Source: Deltaproteobacteria bacterium
GTDB taxonomy: Bacteria; Myxococcota_A; UBA796; UBA9615
DNA length: 33,443 nt
Direction: 5' to 3'
Assembly (NCBI GenBank): GCA_002724675.1
Contig: PBPL01000079.1
Location: forward strand, 1-33,443
Below the pieces are notes generated by a model. The model did not search any database. It had not been told where the DNA came from and was given only the letters and a program-made list of their open reading frames with translations. Below are positions 9,706-17,959 of the stretch, piece after piece. The translations under genes were made by a program, and so were the position numbers. Numbering within the stretch: the stretch's first letter is position 1; the number at the start of each line of letters is the position of its first letter.

Positions 9706-9734
9706 CGAAGGCTTCACCTCTGAGGTATCCTTCG
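9706..9734 (+). terminator. Candidate hairpin after the XPB-partner gene
   Basis: CGAAGG (9706-9711) pairs with CCTTCG (9729-9734); between them ACCTCTGAGGT (9716-9726) is itself an odd-length palindrome. It starts 22 bases after the stop codon. No T-run follows, so it is at best a weak or factor-assisted terminator, or it could be an operator for the response-regulator gene at 9813. The remainder of the 128-base gap shows nothing clear. Confidence 0.3.
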
Positions 9735-9812
9735 CAAGCTGACGAAACGGCAGATTGCAGCGCAGCGAGCCCCGCCGCCATCCCTTATGCAACCCAAGCC
9801 TTCCGGGATCTC

Positions 9813-10748
9813 ATGGCACCAGAAACCCAGGAGTCGAAAGAACCAACCCGCCGAGTACTGGTGGTGGATGATGACAACGACGCCCTGAAGATCCTGAGTG
9901 ACTTCCTCGAAGCCAGGGGCTTTGCGGCTGTTCCAGCTCAAGATGGGCACGAGGCCATCGCGCGGTTCCACGACGACGGTCCATTCGACATCGTGATCCT
10001 CGACGTCATGATGCCCGGGCTGGATGGCCTGGAAGTCTGCCGGCGAATGAAGGCGTCACCGCACGGCCAGATCACACCGGTCCTGCTGCTGTCGGCACGC
10101 TCCGACACTCGCAGTCGGATCGCCGGGCTGTATGGGGGGGCCGACGACTACATGAGCAAGCCTGTTGACCTGCGTGAGTTGCTCGCACGCATTGACGTTC
10201 TGCTTCGGGTCCGCGGGCGCTACCGGGAGCTCGCTGAGCGGCGAGGAGACGCGCTTGCGGTCGCCATGAGCGATGGCCTAACCGGCGCAGTCAACACCGC
10301 TTATTTCAAGATACGCCTGAGCGAAGAGATCGATCGGGCCGACCGGTACAACCTTCCTCTGACCGTGATCGTCGCCGACTTGGTTGGGCTGCCCGAGCCC
10401 GAGGACACTGATTCACTGGAGCACGTAACAGAAGAGAGGTTTGCCGGACCAGTCGACAGGCTACTCCAAGCCACCGGAGAGGCGCTGCGAGGCAAGCTCC
10501 GCCGGCACGATCTGTTGGCCCGCTTTCGACGCGGTCGGTTTGCGATTCTCCTGCCACACACCGGTCGCCACGTGGTCCAACCCACCATCGAGCGTCTCCG
10601 CTCTGCGGCTGGTGAGGTGCTGCTCAATCCCGGGGACGACGACGGCCCCACGGCAGGACTGGACCTGCACGTGGGTGTTGCCGAGCTCGGACCCAAGATG
10701 GACGCCCAGACGCTCCTGGCCATGGCAGAGCCGCGATCGACCACTTGA
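9813..10748 (+). CDS. Response regulator with degenerate GGDEF domain
   Basis: The 311-residue protein starts with a CheY-like receiver domain (about 15-135): the acidic pocket VVDDDND, phospho-acceptor Asp64 in VILDVMMPG, a conserved Ser in LLLSARSD and Lys116 in MSKPVD. Residues about 150-305 have the layout of a GGDEF diguanylate cyclase, opening with SDGLTGAVNTAYF, but the signature itself reads RRGRF (239-243) where an active enzyme has GGDEF. The Gly-Gly, Asp and Glu needed for GTP and metal binding are gone, so it should not make c-di-GMP. It could bind a nucleotide or a protein partner instead. No histidine kinase is encoded nearby. The gene is separated from its upstream neighbour by 128 bases and may have its own promoter; the ATG has no strong ribosome binding site. 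Confidence 0.85.
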   Translation: MAPETQESKEPTRRVLVVDDDNDALKILSDFLEARGFAAVPAQDGHEAIARFHDDGPFDIVILDVMMPGLDGLEVCRRMKASPHGQITPVLLLSARSDTRSRIAGLYGGADDYMSKPVDLRELLARIDVLLRVRGRYRELAERRGDALAVAMSDGLTGAVNTAYFKIRLSEEIDRADRYNLPLTVIVADLVGLPEPEDTDSLEHVTEERFAGPVDRLLQATGEALRGKLRRHDLLARFRRGRFAILLPHTGRHVVQPTIERLRSAAGEVLLNPGDDDGPTAGLDLHVGVAELGPKMDAQTLLAMAEPRSTT

Positions 10749-10801
10749 ACGTAGATGGCTTGAGTGCCTCGCCGACCTAGGCCGAGCAAGACCCCGCTCC
10801 G

Positions 10802-10859
10802 CGAGAGAGCCAGAACCGCACAAGAGCCCGGTGGCGCTTGCTAGCGCGGTGCTCTCTCG
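10802..10859. terminator. Long bulged inverted repeat between convergent genes
   Basis: CGAGAGAGC (10802-10810) pairs with GCTCTCTCG (10851-10859), and after a four-base bulge ACCGC (10815-10819) pairs with GCGGT (10846-10850), giving 14 perfect pairs directly stacked on one strand. An inner GCGC/GCGC pair (10834-10847) competes with this. It spans the stop of the exporter gene (10841-10843) and lies between two converging genes, so a bidirectional terminator is the natural reading. There is no U-tract on either strand. Confidence 0.4.
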
Positions 10860-13204
10860 ACCCAACGGCCCCAGGGCTTGAAAAGCAAGAGACAGACGGG
10901 GAGCAACACGAGTGCGCCGATCATGGCCGCCAGCAACGTGATCGCTCCAAGCAGGCCCATCTGGAAGATGCCTACGAAGCGAGTCGTCATCATGATCAGG
11001 AAGCCGCCCACAAGAAGCAGAGACGTAAAGATGATGGCTCGGCCAGTGGTCAACAACGTGCGACGCAGAGCCTCCTCCCGATCTCTTGTAGCCAACAGCT
11101 CTTCCCGGTAGCGGGTCAAGAAGTGAATCGTGTCGTGGACAGCCACACCCAGCGAGATGGAGAAGATCAGCGCCGTGGCTGTGCGGAGCGGAATGCCCGC
11201 CCAGCCCATGAAACCCAGAGTAACCAACAAAGGGATGACATTGGGCACCATGGCCAGCAGACCAATCCTCAGCGATCCCAACAGCACCATCATCAGCAAG
11301 GAGATCACAACAAACGCAGTAGCCAGTGACCACATCATGTCGTCCACTACCCGCGACAGCGCCCTCGCAGCCACCAGATTCCCCCCCGTCACTCGGACCT
11401 CAAGCCCGTCCTTCCGGCCATCGACCGTCCCGAAGGCCTCGTCGATGGCCGCGAGAATCGGGAGCGAAGGAGTCTCTCCGCAGCGTGCAGAGCGTGCATC
11501 ACACTGACCCGAGCCGTCGTACCAGGCGAAAAAGTTCTCGGTTCCCCAGTCGCGCTGACTCGCGCTGATGCGAGCAACTCGCCGCGAACCATCCACCACC
11601 GAGTCCAGGAAGCTGGGGTCCTCGCTCATCTCGAACGTCAGCAGATACTGCGCAACCTTCTCTCGCGAATCGGGAATGCGACGTTCGCCATCCATAGCCA
11701 CCGCGAGTTCTTTGACCAGATCTGCCAACGAGAAGCTATGTCCCACAAAGGCATCCGCAGCGAGGTGGCGCTGAAGTTTCTCCATGCCGCGGAGCACCTC
11801 CGGCTCCAGGACGCCTCCATCGGCCGCTGTGCGGATCGAAATCTCCGAAGGCATCACGCCAGTCAAGACCTCTTCGGTGTGATGCAGCGCTTGCGAGACC
11901 GGGTTGCCTGGCAGCAGCTCCTCGAGCAAGAAGTTGTCGGTCTTGACACGCATCGCTCCAAAAGCACAGGCGATACACAACAGCAAGGTAGCGCTCGTGA
12001 TGAACATCTTGCGCTCAATCGTGACCCGACCCAACCAGACAAGTAGGGATCCAATTCGCCCCTCCGATGGATCCGCGCGGACCCCCGCCGTTGGGCAGCG
12101 AACCAGCGAGAGCACTGCGGGAAGCAAAACGAGGACTGCAACGTAGGACGCCATCAGGCCCACAGCAGCCACCTGCCCCATCGCCTTGATGATGTCGATC
12201 CTGGCAACGATGAGGCTGGCAAAGCCCACCGCGGCCGTCACCGAGGTCAGCAAACAGGCCCCACCCACCCGCACCACCATGGCGCGAATCGCTGAGTTCT
12301 TGTCACTACCTGCGCCGAGCTCCTGGTAATAGGCCGTAATGAAGTGCACCGCATCGCCCACTCCAATGACCAACAACAAGGTCGGTATGACGCAGTTGAT
12401 GATGTTGAAGTAGTCGTCAGTCAGAACCATGAAGGCCACTGTCCAGGCGACTGCGACGATCACCGCGACAATCGGAAGCAAGACACTGTATGGATTGCGA
12501 AACAGCACGTAGAGGAGCAGTGCAAGCAAGACGACGGAGGCGGCGATCGTTCGAGCCATGTCACTCTGTAGCAACACGGCATACTCCCGATTCACTACCG
12601 GGAGCCCCACGAGAGTCACCTCCAGCTCATCACTTCGGAAGCTCGCCAGCAGGTCCTCGACCTGAGCAAGAACTGGCCTGCGTTCGAGTTCCTCGACGAA
12701 CCCGTTGTCAAACTTGCAGAGAATCGCAGTCGCCGTGCCCTCGGGGTTGACGAAGCGTCGGAGAAACAGCGGGTTCCGGACAGTCCGTTCCCTCAAGGCC
12801 TGAGTCGCCGCCTCCCCTTCAGGGAGCTCCTCCAACAAGAGCTTCACCTGAATGCCAAGGGGACCGCGCTCAATTTCTTGGACCGTGCTCAAGCTGAACA
12901 CGCTCTCGATGTGAGGTAGCCCCTCCACACGTTCGGTGAGCTCGGACACCAGCCGGAGCACCTCCGGCTGGAAGACATCCTCGGCCTCAACCAACAGCAT
13001 GAACAGAGCATCTTCGTCGCCAAATTGCTCGCGATGGGCTTCGAGGAATAGGACCTCGTCATCTGTCGTCAAGAACAACGACCGCGGCGAAAAGTCGAAG
13101 CGAATGTCTATCGCGACCGAGCAAGCGACAGCGGTAGCCACCGCCAAGCCGGCAAGAAGGAGCCAGCGAAACCGCTGAATGATCGTAGCGAGGGAGTCGA
13201 ACAT
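10841..13204 (-). CDS. MMPL/RND-superfamily exporter
   Basis: A 787-residue inner-membrane protein with the two-fold repeat of RND/MMPL transporters: an N-terminal membrane helix (about 14-32), a large periplasmic loop, a cluster of helices (about 215-370), a second helix near 400, a second periplasmic loop and a final helix cluster (about 630-780). Each half carries a matching membrane motif, GVGDAVHFITAYYQE in the first and GVAVHDTIHFLTRYREE in the second, typical of proton-driven MMPL proteins with a sterol-sensing-like fold. The likely role is export of a lipid or other hydrophobic compound driven by the proton gradient. No membrane-fusion or outer-membrane partner is adjacent. The ATG at 13204 lacks a clear ribosome binding site. 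It is divergent from the tonB-exbBD operon, 243 bases away. Substrate unknown. Confidence 0.85.
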   Translation of the reverse strand: MFDSLATIIQRFRWLLLAGLAVATAVACSVAIDIRFDFSPRSLFLTTDDEVLFLEAHREQFGDEDALFMLLVEAEDVFQPEVLRLVSELTERVEGLPHIESVFSLSTVQEIERGPLGIQVKLLLEELPEGEAATQALRERTVRNPLFLRRFVNPEGTATAILCKFDNGFVEELERRPVLAQVEDLLASFRSDELEVTLVGLPVVNREYAVLLQSDMARTIAASVVLLALLLYVLFRNPYSVLLPIVAVIVAVAWTVAFMVLTDDYFNIINCVIPTLLLVIGVGDAVHFITAYYQELGAGSDKNSAIRAMVVRVGGACLLTSVTAAVGFASLIVARIDIIKAMGQVAAVGLMASYVAVLVLLPAVLSLVRCPTAGVRADPSEGRIGSLLVWLGRVTIERKMFITSATLLLCIACAFGAMRVKTDNFLLEELLPGNPVSQALHHTEEVLTGVMPSEISIRTAADGGVLEPEVLRGMEKLQRHLAADAFVGHSFSLADLVKELAVAMDGERRIPDSREKVAQYLLTFEMSEDPSFLDSVVDGSRRVARISASQRDWGTENFFAWYDGSGQCDARSARCGETPSLPILAAIDEAFGTVDGRKDGLEVRVTGGNLVAARALSRVVDDMMWSLATAFVVISLLMMVLLGSLRIGLLAMVPNVIPLLVTLGFMGWAGIPLRTATALIFSISLGVAVHDTIHFLTRYREELLATRDREEALRRTLLTTGRAIIFTSLLLVGGFLIMMTTRFVGIFQMGLLGAITLLAAMIGALVLLPVCLLLFKPWGRWVERAPR

Positions 13205-13348
13205 CGTTCTGAATAGAGAGCGAGAGGCCAGCAGGAGGCACTATCGCGTAGCGCCGAACGTTAGCACAGGGCTGAAAAACCCTCCCTCGGAACCTGATTT
13301 GCACAGCCGTTGTGCCCAACTCGCCCCCTCAACCCCTACGAAAGTGCT

Positions 13349-13378
13349 TTGACAGGAATTCTTGCGGCTTGCTAAGAC
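13349..13378 (+). promoter_or_regulatory. Candidate promoter for the tonB-exbBD operon
   Basis: TTGACA (13349-13354, a perfect -35 match), an 18-base spacer, and TAAGAC (13373-13378, three of six to the -10 consensus), about 70 bases before the GTG at 13448. The rest of the 243-base divergent gap must also hold the promoter of the exporter gene, which I could not identify. Confidence 0.35.
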
Positions 13379-13447
13379 CTCGTCGCGCCTCAAGAAAGAG
13401 GCCAAGCGGGATGGCGCACACTGTCCCGTCTTTCACTGGCAAGCATC

Positions 13448-14251
13448 GTGTTCGAAGCCACGACAGGAGCGATTGAGCGTTCCCGGAGAAGCCCTGCGGC
13501 TGCGCTCCTGTCGATCCTGCTGCATGCGGCCATCGCCGTCGGCATTGTTTACTTCGGCGCAAAAAAGGTCATTGAGAAGCCCCCCGAGAACGTCGAGATC
13601 ACCTTCTTCTCCACCGCCCCACCGCCGCCACCGCCCCCCCCTCCGGCTGCGACAAAGAAGAAGAAGAAGAAGAAGAAGAAGAAGAAAGAAAAGAAGCCCG
13701 AGATCAAACCGGAAGAACTCGTGCAACCTCAGGAGATCCCAGAAGAGATCCCAGAAGAGGAAGAGCCCGAAGAAGAGCCTGAAGAAGAGGTAGAAGACGG
13801 CGTAGTCGGCGGCGTAGAGGGTGGTGTCGCCGGGGGCAAGCTCGGCGGTGAGCTGGGCGGCGTAGAAGGAGGCGTGGTTGGCGGCGACATCGCCTCCCTC
13901 GGAGTGGGGCAGTCCCGCGGGCTATGTACCCGCAAACCGAACATCCGATATCCGGAGCAGGCGAAACAGATGGGCATCGAGGGCATCGTGAAGGTGCGGA
14001 TCTTGGTGGGCATCGACGGCAAGATCGCGAAGAAGAAAGACGAGTTCTGCAAAGGCTGGCACGAAGCCGACGGCAAGACACGACGAACAAGATGGCATCC
14101 GCAGCTCTGCATTGAAGCTGTAAGTGGGCCAGAGATCCTTTACTACGAGACCCTAATTGCCTGGGGTACCGCCAAGTTCCGACCGTGGAAGTCGGGCAAC
14201 GTGTTTGCGCGGTACTGGGGCAACATCACGACTGACTACAAGCTGAAATAA
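13448..14251 (+). CDS. TonB-family energy-transducing protein with Pro/Lys/Glu blocks
   Basis: The 267-residue protein has one membrane anchor (about residues 17-37), then nine prolines, eleven lysines (69-80), an E/P-rich acidic block (to about 117) and a Val-Gly repeat region (about 118-150), leading to a C-terminal TonB-like domain (about 160-267, with PNIRYPEQAKQMGIEGIVKV). The TonB core strand is followed by an unusual insertion carrying two cysteines (EFCKGWHEAD and PQLCIEAV). TonB proteins span the periplasm and pass energy from the ExbB-ExbD motor to outer-membrane proteins; the adjacent exbB and two exbD genes support that. The GTG at 13448 has no obvious ribosome binding site but is the earliest start that keeps the anchor intact. 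It is the first gene of the operon, 15 bases before exbB. The outer-membrane partner is not in the window. Confidence 0.85.
   Translation: MFEATTGAIERSRRSPAAALLSILLHAAIAVGIVYFGAKKVIEKPPENVEITFFSTAPPPPPPPPPAATKKKKKKKKKKKEKKPEIKPEELVQPQEIPEEIPEEEEPEEEPEEEVEDGVVGGVEGGVAGGKLGGELGGVEGGVVGGDIASLGVGQSRGLCTRKPNIRYPEQAKQMGIEGIVKVRILVGIDGKIAKKKDEFCKGWHEADGKTRRTRWHPQLCIEAVSGPEILYYETLIAWGTAKFRPWKSGNVFARYWGNITTDYKLK
13655..13684 (+). repeat. (AAG)10 trinucleotide repeat inside the tonB-like gene
   Basis: Ten perfect AAG codons in a row followed by AAA encode eleven lysines. Repeat-unit slippage would change the length of the lysine block without breaking the frame. Confidence 0.95.
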
Positions 14252-14266
14252 GCGGGGAACAACACC

Positions 14267-14944
14267 GTGGATTTTTCTCTATCTACTATCTTCGAGCACT
14301 TCACCTTTGCCACATGGTGCGTAGCGATCGTTCTGGTCGTGATGTCCGTCCTCTCGGTCGCCGTAGCGCTCAACCGAGCGTTTCATTTCCGACGGGCCAA
14401 GGCGCAGAGCCTCCTGTTTGCCAACACGGTAGGCGAGGAACTGAAAGCAACAAACATTGCAGCCGTACTCGAGTCGACGGAAGCCGAGGAATTCAAGTTC
14501 TCGTACCTGGCTCGAATCGTAAAGACAGGCCTCGACGACGCCCGGGGCCTCAAGAGCACCGCAGAGGGCGAGCTTCAGGACCTGAGCACCGTCGCCTCAG
14601 CCATGGAGCGCACCGTCACCGAGGAGCGCATGGCGTTGAGCCGCTGGATGACCATCCTGGCGACAGTCGCGTCGACGGCTCCCTTTGTGGGCTTGCTGGG
14701 TACCGTGTTCGGAATCATCAACTCATTCAAGGGCATGGAGGCCACCGAGAGCGCGGGCCTGTCGGCGGTTGCCGGAGGTATCGCCGAGGCGCTGGTCATG
14801 ACGGGCTTCGGGCTGGTCGTCGCCATCCCAGCGGTGTGGCTCTACAACTGGGCCAATGCCCGCGTCGAGGGCTTCGCCATGGAGATGGCGAACTCTGCCT
14901 CCGAGATGCTCGACTACATCAAGAAGCAACGAGCAGCCATCTAG
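14267..14944 (+). CDS. exbB: ExbB/TolQ/MotA-family proton channel
   Basis: A 225-residue inner-membrane protein of the MotA/TolQ/ExbB family. Three membrane helices are visible: about 13-37, about 124-150 ([20 protein letters not shown]) and about 168-193 ([20 protein letters not shown]), separated by a cytoplasmic loop of about 85 residues. The second helix has the family's [12 protein letters not shown] signature. With ExbD it forms the proton-driven motor that energises the TonB-like protein. The GTG at 14267 follows a GGGG stretch by nine bases and lies 15 bases after tonB; no ATG in frame is nearby. The following exbD starts 58 bases later. It could equally be part of a Tol or Agl-type (gliding motility) motor, since these share the family; the tonB neighbour favours ExbB. 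Confidence 0.92.
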   Translation: MDFSLSTIFEHFTFATWCVAIVLVVMSVLSVAVALNRAFHFRRAKAQSLLFANTVGEELKATNIAAVLESTEAEEFKFSYLARIVKTGLDDARGLKSTAEGELQDLSTVASAMERTVTEERMALSRWMTILATVASTAPFVGLLGTVFGIINSFKGMEATESAGLSAVAGGIAEALVMTGFGLVVAIPAVWLYNWANARVEGFAMEMANSASEMLDYIKKQRAAI

Positions 14945-15002
14945 CCCGCAGCATCCTCACCGACCACTTCAGACTCGACTCAAGAGAGGCAAGACCAGGT
15001 TC

Positions 15003-15446
15003 ATGGCGTTTTCCACCGGCAACAGCAAGGGACCTCAGGCTGACATCAACGTCACGCCGCTCGTGGACATTGTCCTGGTCCTGCTGATCATCTTCATGGT
15101 CATCACTCCCATGCTCCAACGGGGTGCTGAAGTGAAGCTGCCCGAAGCGCAGAACGCCGAAAGCAAAGAGGACTCCGGCGAGGCGGCCATCATCTCGGTG
15201 AAGCAGGATGGGTCCATGTACCTGGGCAAGGACCTCATCACGCCCGACCTCCTGGCACGAGAGTTAGAGAGCATCCTCCTGGCTGAACCATTTAAGTTCA
15301 TCCTCATCAAGGGGGACAGTCGCGCCCGCTACGCCGACGTTCGCAAGGCGATGGAGATCTGCGAGAAGGTCGGCGCCAAGTCGGTGTCGCTTCAGACGGA
15401 CGAGAAGCAGGCCGTCACCGAACCCGAGAAGGACAGGAAGGGCTAG
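15003..15446 (+). CDS. exbD: ExbD/TolR-family protein 1
   Basis: A 147-residue ExbD/TolR protein: a short cytoplasmic tail, one membrane helix (about 20-42, with the family stretch [20 protein letters not shown] containing the conserved proton-carrying Asp of [11 protein letters not shown]), and a periplasmic domain to the end. The ATG at 15003 is used because the [10 protein letters not shown] helix begins 14 residues later, as in ExbD relatives; the frame is open upstream only within the end of exbB. A GAGAGG lies 13-18 bases upstream, a little far. It is followed after six bases by a second exbD. The membrane helix is almost the same in sequence as that of exbD2, so the two arose by duplication and may form a heteromeric pair in the motor. 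Confidence 0.93.
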   Translation: MAFSTGNSKGPQADINVTPLVDIVLVLLIIFMVITPMLQRGAEVKLPEAQNAESKEDSGEAAIISVKQDGSMYLGKDLITPDLLARELESILLAEPFKFILIKGDSRARYADVRKAMEICEKVGAKSVSLQTDEKQAVTEPEKDRKG

Positions 15447-15452
15447 GGCCCC

Positions 15453-16277
15453 ATGGGCGCAAAGATCGGTGGCTCTGGAGGCCCCCAGGCAGACATCAAC
15501 GTCACCCCGCTGGTCGACATTGTCCTGGTGCTGTTGATCATCTTCATGGTGATCACACCGCTGCTGGCAAAGAACATTCCCGTCGAGGTTCCCCAAAAGA
15601 CCGAACTGGATGAGCCCCAGCCTGAGACCATCAAGGACCAGATGGTGCTCAAGCTATTCGCCGACGGCCACGTAGAACTCAACAAGGAGCCAATAGACCT
15701 CAGCATTCTGCCCATGTTGCTGGAAGAGAAGTACATGAGCCGCGCCGAGAAGATCCTCTTCTTCGAGGGTGAGGATGACGCCGTCTATGGGCAGGCCATC
15801 ACCCTCATGGACATGGCCAAGGGAGCTGGCATCGCTACGATTGGCATCATGACGAGCGACTTCGACCCCTCGCTCCCATCAGGCCTTGCTGGAGCCGACT
15901 ATGGCGCTACGTATGGTGCCGGGGCCGCCGCCGCCGCTGGCCCTCGGCTAGGCCAGGTGGGCACGGGTGCACCGACGGTCCTTGGCGGCGCAGATCCAGC
16001 AGCCCTCCAGTCTGCGATTCAGCCTTACCTAGGGGACCTCCTGGCCTGCTACGAAGCCGAGGCAGCCAAGGGCCTAGCCCTGGCAGGTCAGGTCATCACC
16101 AAGGTGGAGGTCTCGGCCTCCGGGACCCCCAGCGAGGTCAGCACCCAGTCTTCGACGTTGAACAACCCAGCTGTGGAGAGCTGCTTGGTCGGTATCTTCC
16201 GCCGCATGAACTTTCCCGCAGGCCCAGCATCCACGGTCGCGTTCCCGGTGGGCTTCCAGCCGTCGACAAGCCAATAA
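15453..16277 (+). CDS. ExbD/TolR-family protein 2 fused to an AgmX/PglI-type C-terminal domain
   Basis: The 274-residue protein opens like exbD1 ([18 protein letters not shown] from residue 12, including the conserved membrane Asp) with an ExbD periplasmic domain to about residue 135. An Ala/Gly-rich linker (about 145-180) then leads to a C-terminal domain of about 90 residues with the features of the AgmX/PglI C-terminal domain: a single Cys in LLACYEAEAAKG, LAGQVITKVEVSASG, a central SSTLNNPAVESCL and a closing FPAGPASTVAFPVGF. That domain is common in myxobacterial TonB-like and gliding-motility proteins. The fusion would tie a TonB-like arm directly to the motor stator. Start ATG 15453 has AGGAAGGG ten bases upstream. 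It ends 12 bases before the end of a converging gene, with no room for a terminator. Confidence 0.85.
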   Translation: MGAKIGGSGGPQADINVTPLVDIVLVLLIIFMVITPLLAKNIPVEVPQKTELDEPQPETIKDQMVLKLFADGHVELNKEPIDLSILPMLLEEKYMSRAEKILFFEGEDDAVYGQAITLMDMAKGAGIATIGIMTSDFDPSLPSGLAGADYGATYGAGAAAAAGPRLGQVGTGAPTVLGGADPAALQSAIQPYLGDLLACYEAEAAKGLALAGQVITKVEVSASGTPSEVSTQSSTLNNPAVESCLVGIFRRMNFPAGPASTVAFPVGFQPSTSQ

Positions 16278-16289
16278 GCCGACATCAAC

Positions 16290-17864
16290 TCAAGGGCAGA
16301 AGTTGGCAAAGCTCTGGCAGCCCGGTGCCGTCTGAAAGAGCCACAGGTTCGCAGACTTGGCATCAATGAAGGTGCCGTGAACTGTGGCACCAGAGCGAGC
16401 GTCTGTGGTCTCGACCTTTCGGTACCGGATCAGGTTGGCCACATAGGTCCCTTCGGACATCCCAAGCGAGGGGAAGACACTAGACGGAATGTTCATGGCC
16501 CCCGCGCTGTCGAGCGCGTGACAGATCATTCCAGGAAGGCCTGTCGCTTGACCGGTCACTGAGTCGTAGTGAGTCAGAGTCACAATCATCCCATCTACGC
16601 TCCCCGCTGCACCGCTAGTCCCAGGCGTCCAAGAGACTGTCCCGCCTTCCAAAGCTGGAAACATGGGGTCCGCATCCATGAACCAGCAGTAGGTATCTCC
16701 CCCAGGCAGCGGACAGTGGACGAGGTCTGTGGGCGGCTCAATCACACTGAGTGGGGCTGTTCCCGAGATGATGCCCGGATATTCGACCGGACAACCATCA
16801 GGATCCGTGCCACCAGTCAACGAGAAGGATCCATACGTCGGCACGTCGCTCTCCAGCAGGTCTGTGGCCAAGTACGACTGGTCTGACTGGAGCGCGAGGG
16901 ACACAGAAGTGCCACCTGTTGACAGTGTCACGAAGCTACCGACACTGAAATTGGGGCGAGAGGTCGGGGTCGCCCCGCTGTACACATCGCAGGTGTCCAG
17001 CGGAGGGATCTGCGAGAGAGGCGGAGCGCTGGTCGGTGTGAAGATCTCGGCTGTAGCCGCTCCCACAACCCCACCACCAGCCGACGGCACCTCACTTCTA
17101 GAGATGCCAATCACCGCTCCATCCAGCCCGTTCGCCCAGGTCGTATAGGTGTACGACTCCACCTCCGCCGCGCCGCCCGAGATCGACACATTCACATCAA
17201 CCGCTTCGGCCACGCAGTAAGGCGGAGTCTGCACCTCGATAGAATCCCCGGCCACGGAGACAACAGTCGCTGCAGCATCCCCGAAAGTCACCTGCACGTC
17301 CGCGGCGCTCAAGTCCGAGAGAGCGTTGGCGCAGGTGATCGTCACCGGCTCACCGCCCTGGGCCGAGCCATTGGCCGGGCTAAGCATCACGATGTTGCAC
17401 GCACCGTCCACGTCATCATCGTCACCGTCGGTGTCATCGTCACCGTCGGTGTCGTCGTCACCATCGGTGTCATCGTCCCCCACCACGTCATCGTCATCCG
17501 CGCCAGAGCCGGCACACTCGAGGGCATCATCACAGTCGGGGTCCACGCAGTCCCAGAGCATGTCACCATCGTTGTCGATGCAGTCGTTGCAGCCACCCTC
17601 GGCCTCGTTCTCTCCCGCAGCGCAGATATCGACTCCCAATTCACAGTTGCCGCTAGGGCTGCACAGACCATTGCCAAATTCCCAGCCTCGACAGTGGCGA
17701 TCCTCAGTGCACTCGTGGATCGACTGCGCCGAGGGGACGCATGTCGTGCTGTTGCACACCGGATCCGTGTTGTTGGGCTCAAGACCGAGCCGGTCACAGC
17801 CTGCGACAGCCAAAGCCGCCAGGGCAGCGAGCACGAGCAACACCAATGGGAAACGAGCCAACAC
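16290..17864 (-). CDS. Secreted lipoprotein with Cys-rich, Asp-rich and IPT/TIG segments
   Basis: A 524-residue lipoprotein with a type II signal peptide and a good lipobox (VAGC, Cys23). Residues about 35-118 are Cys-rich and include NDCIDNDGDMLWDCVDPDCD, a motif frequent in secreted proteins of Myxococcota-like bacteria. Residues about 121-154 are an Asp-rich tract made of DDDTDG units. An IPT/TIG immunoglobulin-like domain follows (about 156-240), and the remaining C-terminal half, with several Cys, is not one I recognise. The GTG at 17864 has GGAGG five bases upstream, so the start is secure. The gene is divergent from the serine-protease gene and converges on exbD2. It presumably sits at the outer membrane or cell surface; function unknown. 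Confidence 0.8.
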   Translation of the reverse strand: MLARFPLVLLVLAALAALAVAGCDRLGLEPNNTDPVCNSTTCVPSAQSIHECTEDRHCRGWEFGNGLCSPSGNCELGVDICAAGENEAEGGCNDCIDNDGDMLWDCVDPDCDDALECAGSGADDDDVVGDDDTDGDDDTDGDDDTDGDDDDVDGACNIVMLSPANGSAQGGEPVTITCANALSDLSAADVQVTFGDAAATVVSVAGDSIEVQTPPYCVAEAVDVNVSISGGAAEVESYTYTTWANGLDGAVIGISRSEVPSAGGGVVGAATAEIFTPTSAPPLSQIPPLDTCDVYSGATPTSRPNFSVGSFVTLSTGGTSVSLALQSDQSYLATDLLESDVPTYGSFSLTGGTDPDGCPVEYPGIISGTAPLSVIEPPTDLVHCPLPGGDTYCWFMDADPMFPALEGGTVSWTPGTSGAAGSVDGMIVTLTHYDSVTGQATGLPGMICHALDSAGAMNIPSSVFPSLGMSEGTYVANLIRYRKVETTDARSGATVHGTFIDAKSANLWLFQTAPGCQSFANFCP

Positions 17865-17869
17865 CTAGG

Positions 17870-17874
17870 CCTCC
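17870..17874 (-). promoter_or_regulatory. Ribosome binding site deciding the GTG start at 17864
   Basis: GGAGG on the minus strand, five bases before the GTG. It lies in the 95-base divergent gap to the protease gene. Confidence 0.65.
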
Positions 17875-17959
17875 GTAAGCCATGAGAGCTCCCAACGAAC
17901 CGCTCCACAAACGTGAATGGGCCATTGAGGAGACAACTCAAAGGGTAGACTGCCCCTGG

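Noticed and set aside
10461-11333. Long minus-strand frame across the end of the response regulator and exporter genes
   Set aside because: It spans the junction of two well-supported genes and reads the exporter in the wrong frame; His/Gly/Ser-rich without a domain.
13262-13295. AGGG/CCCT stem near the tonB promoter
   Set aside because: Only four pairs; not distinguishable from background in this GC-rich DNA.
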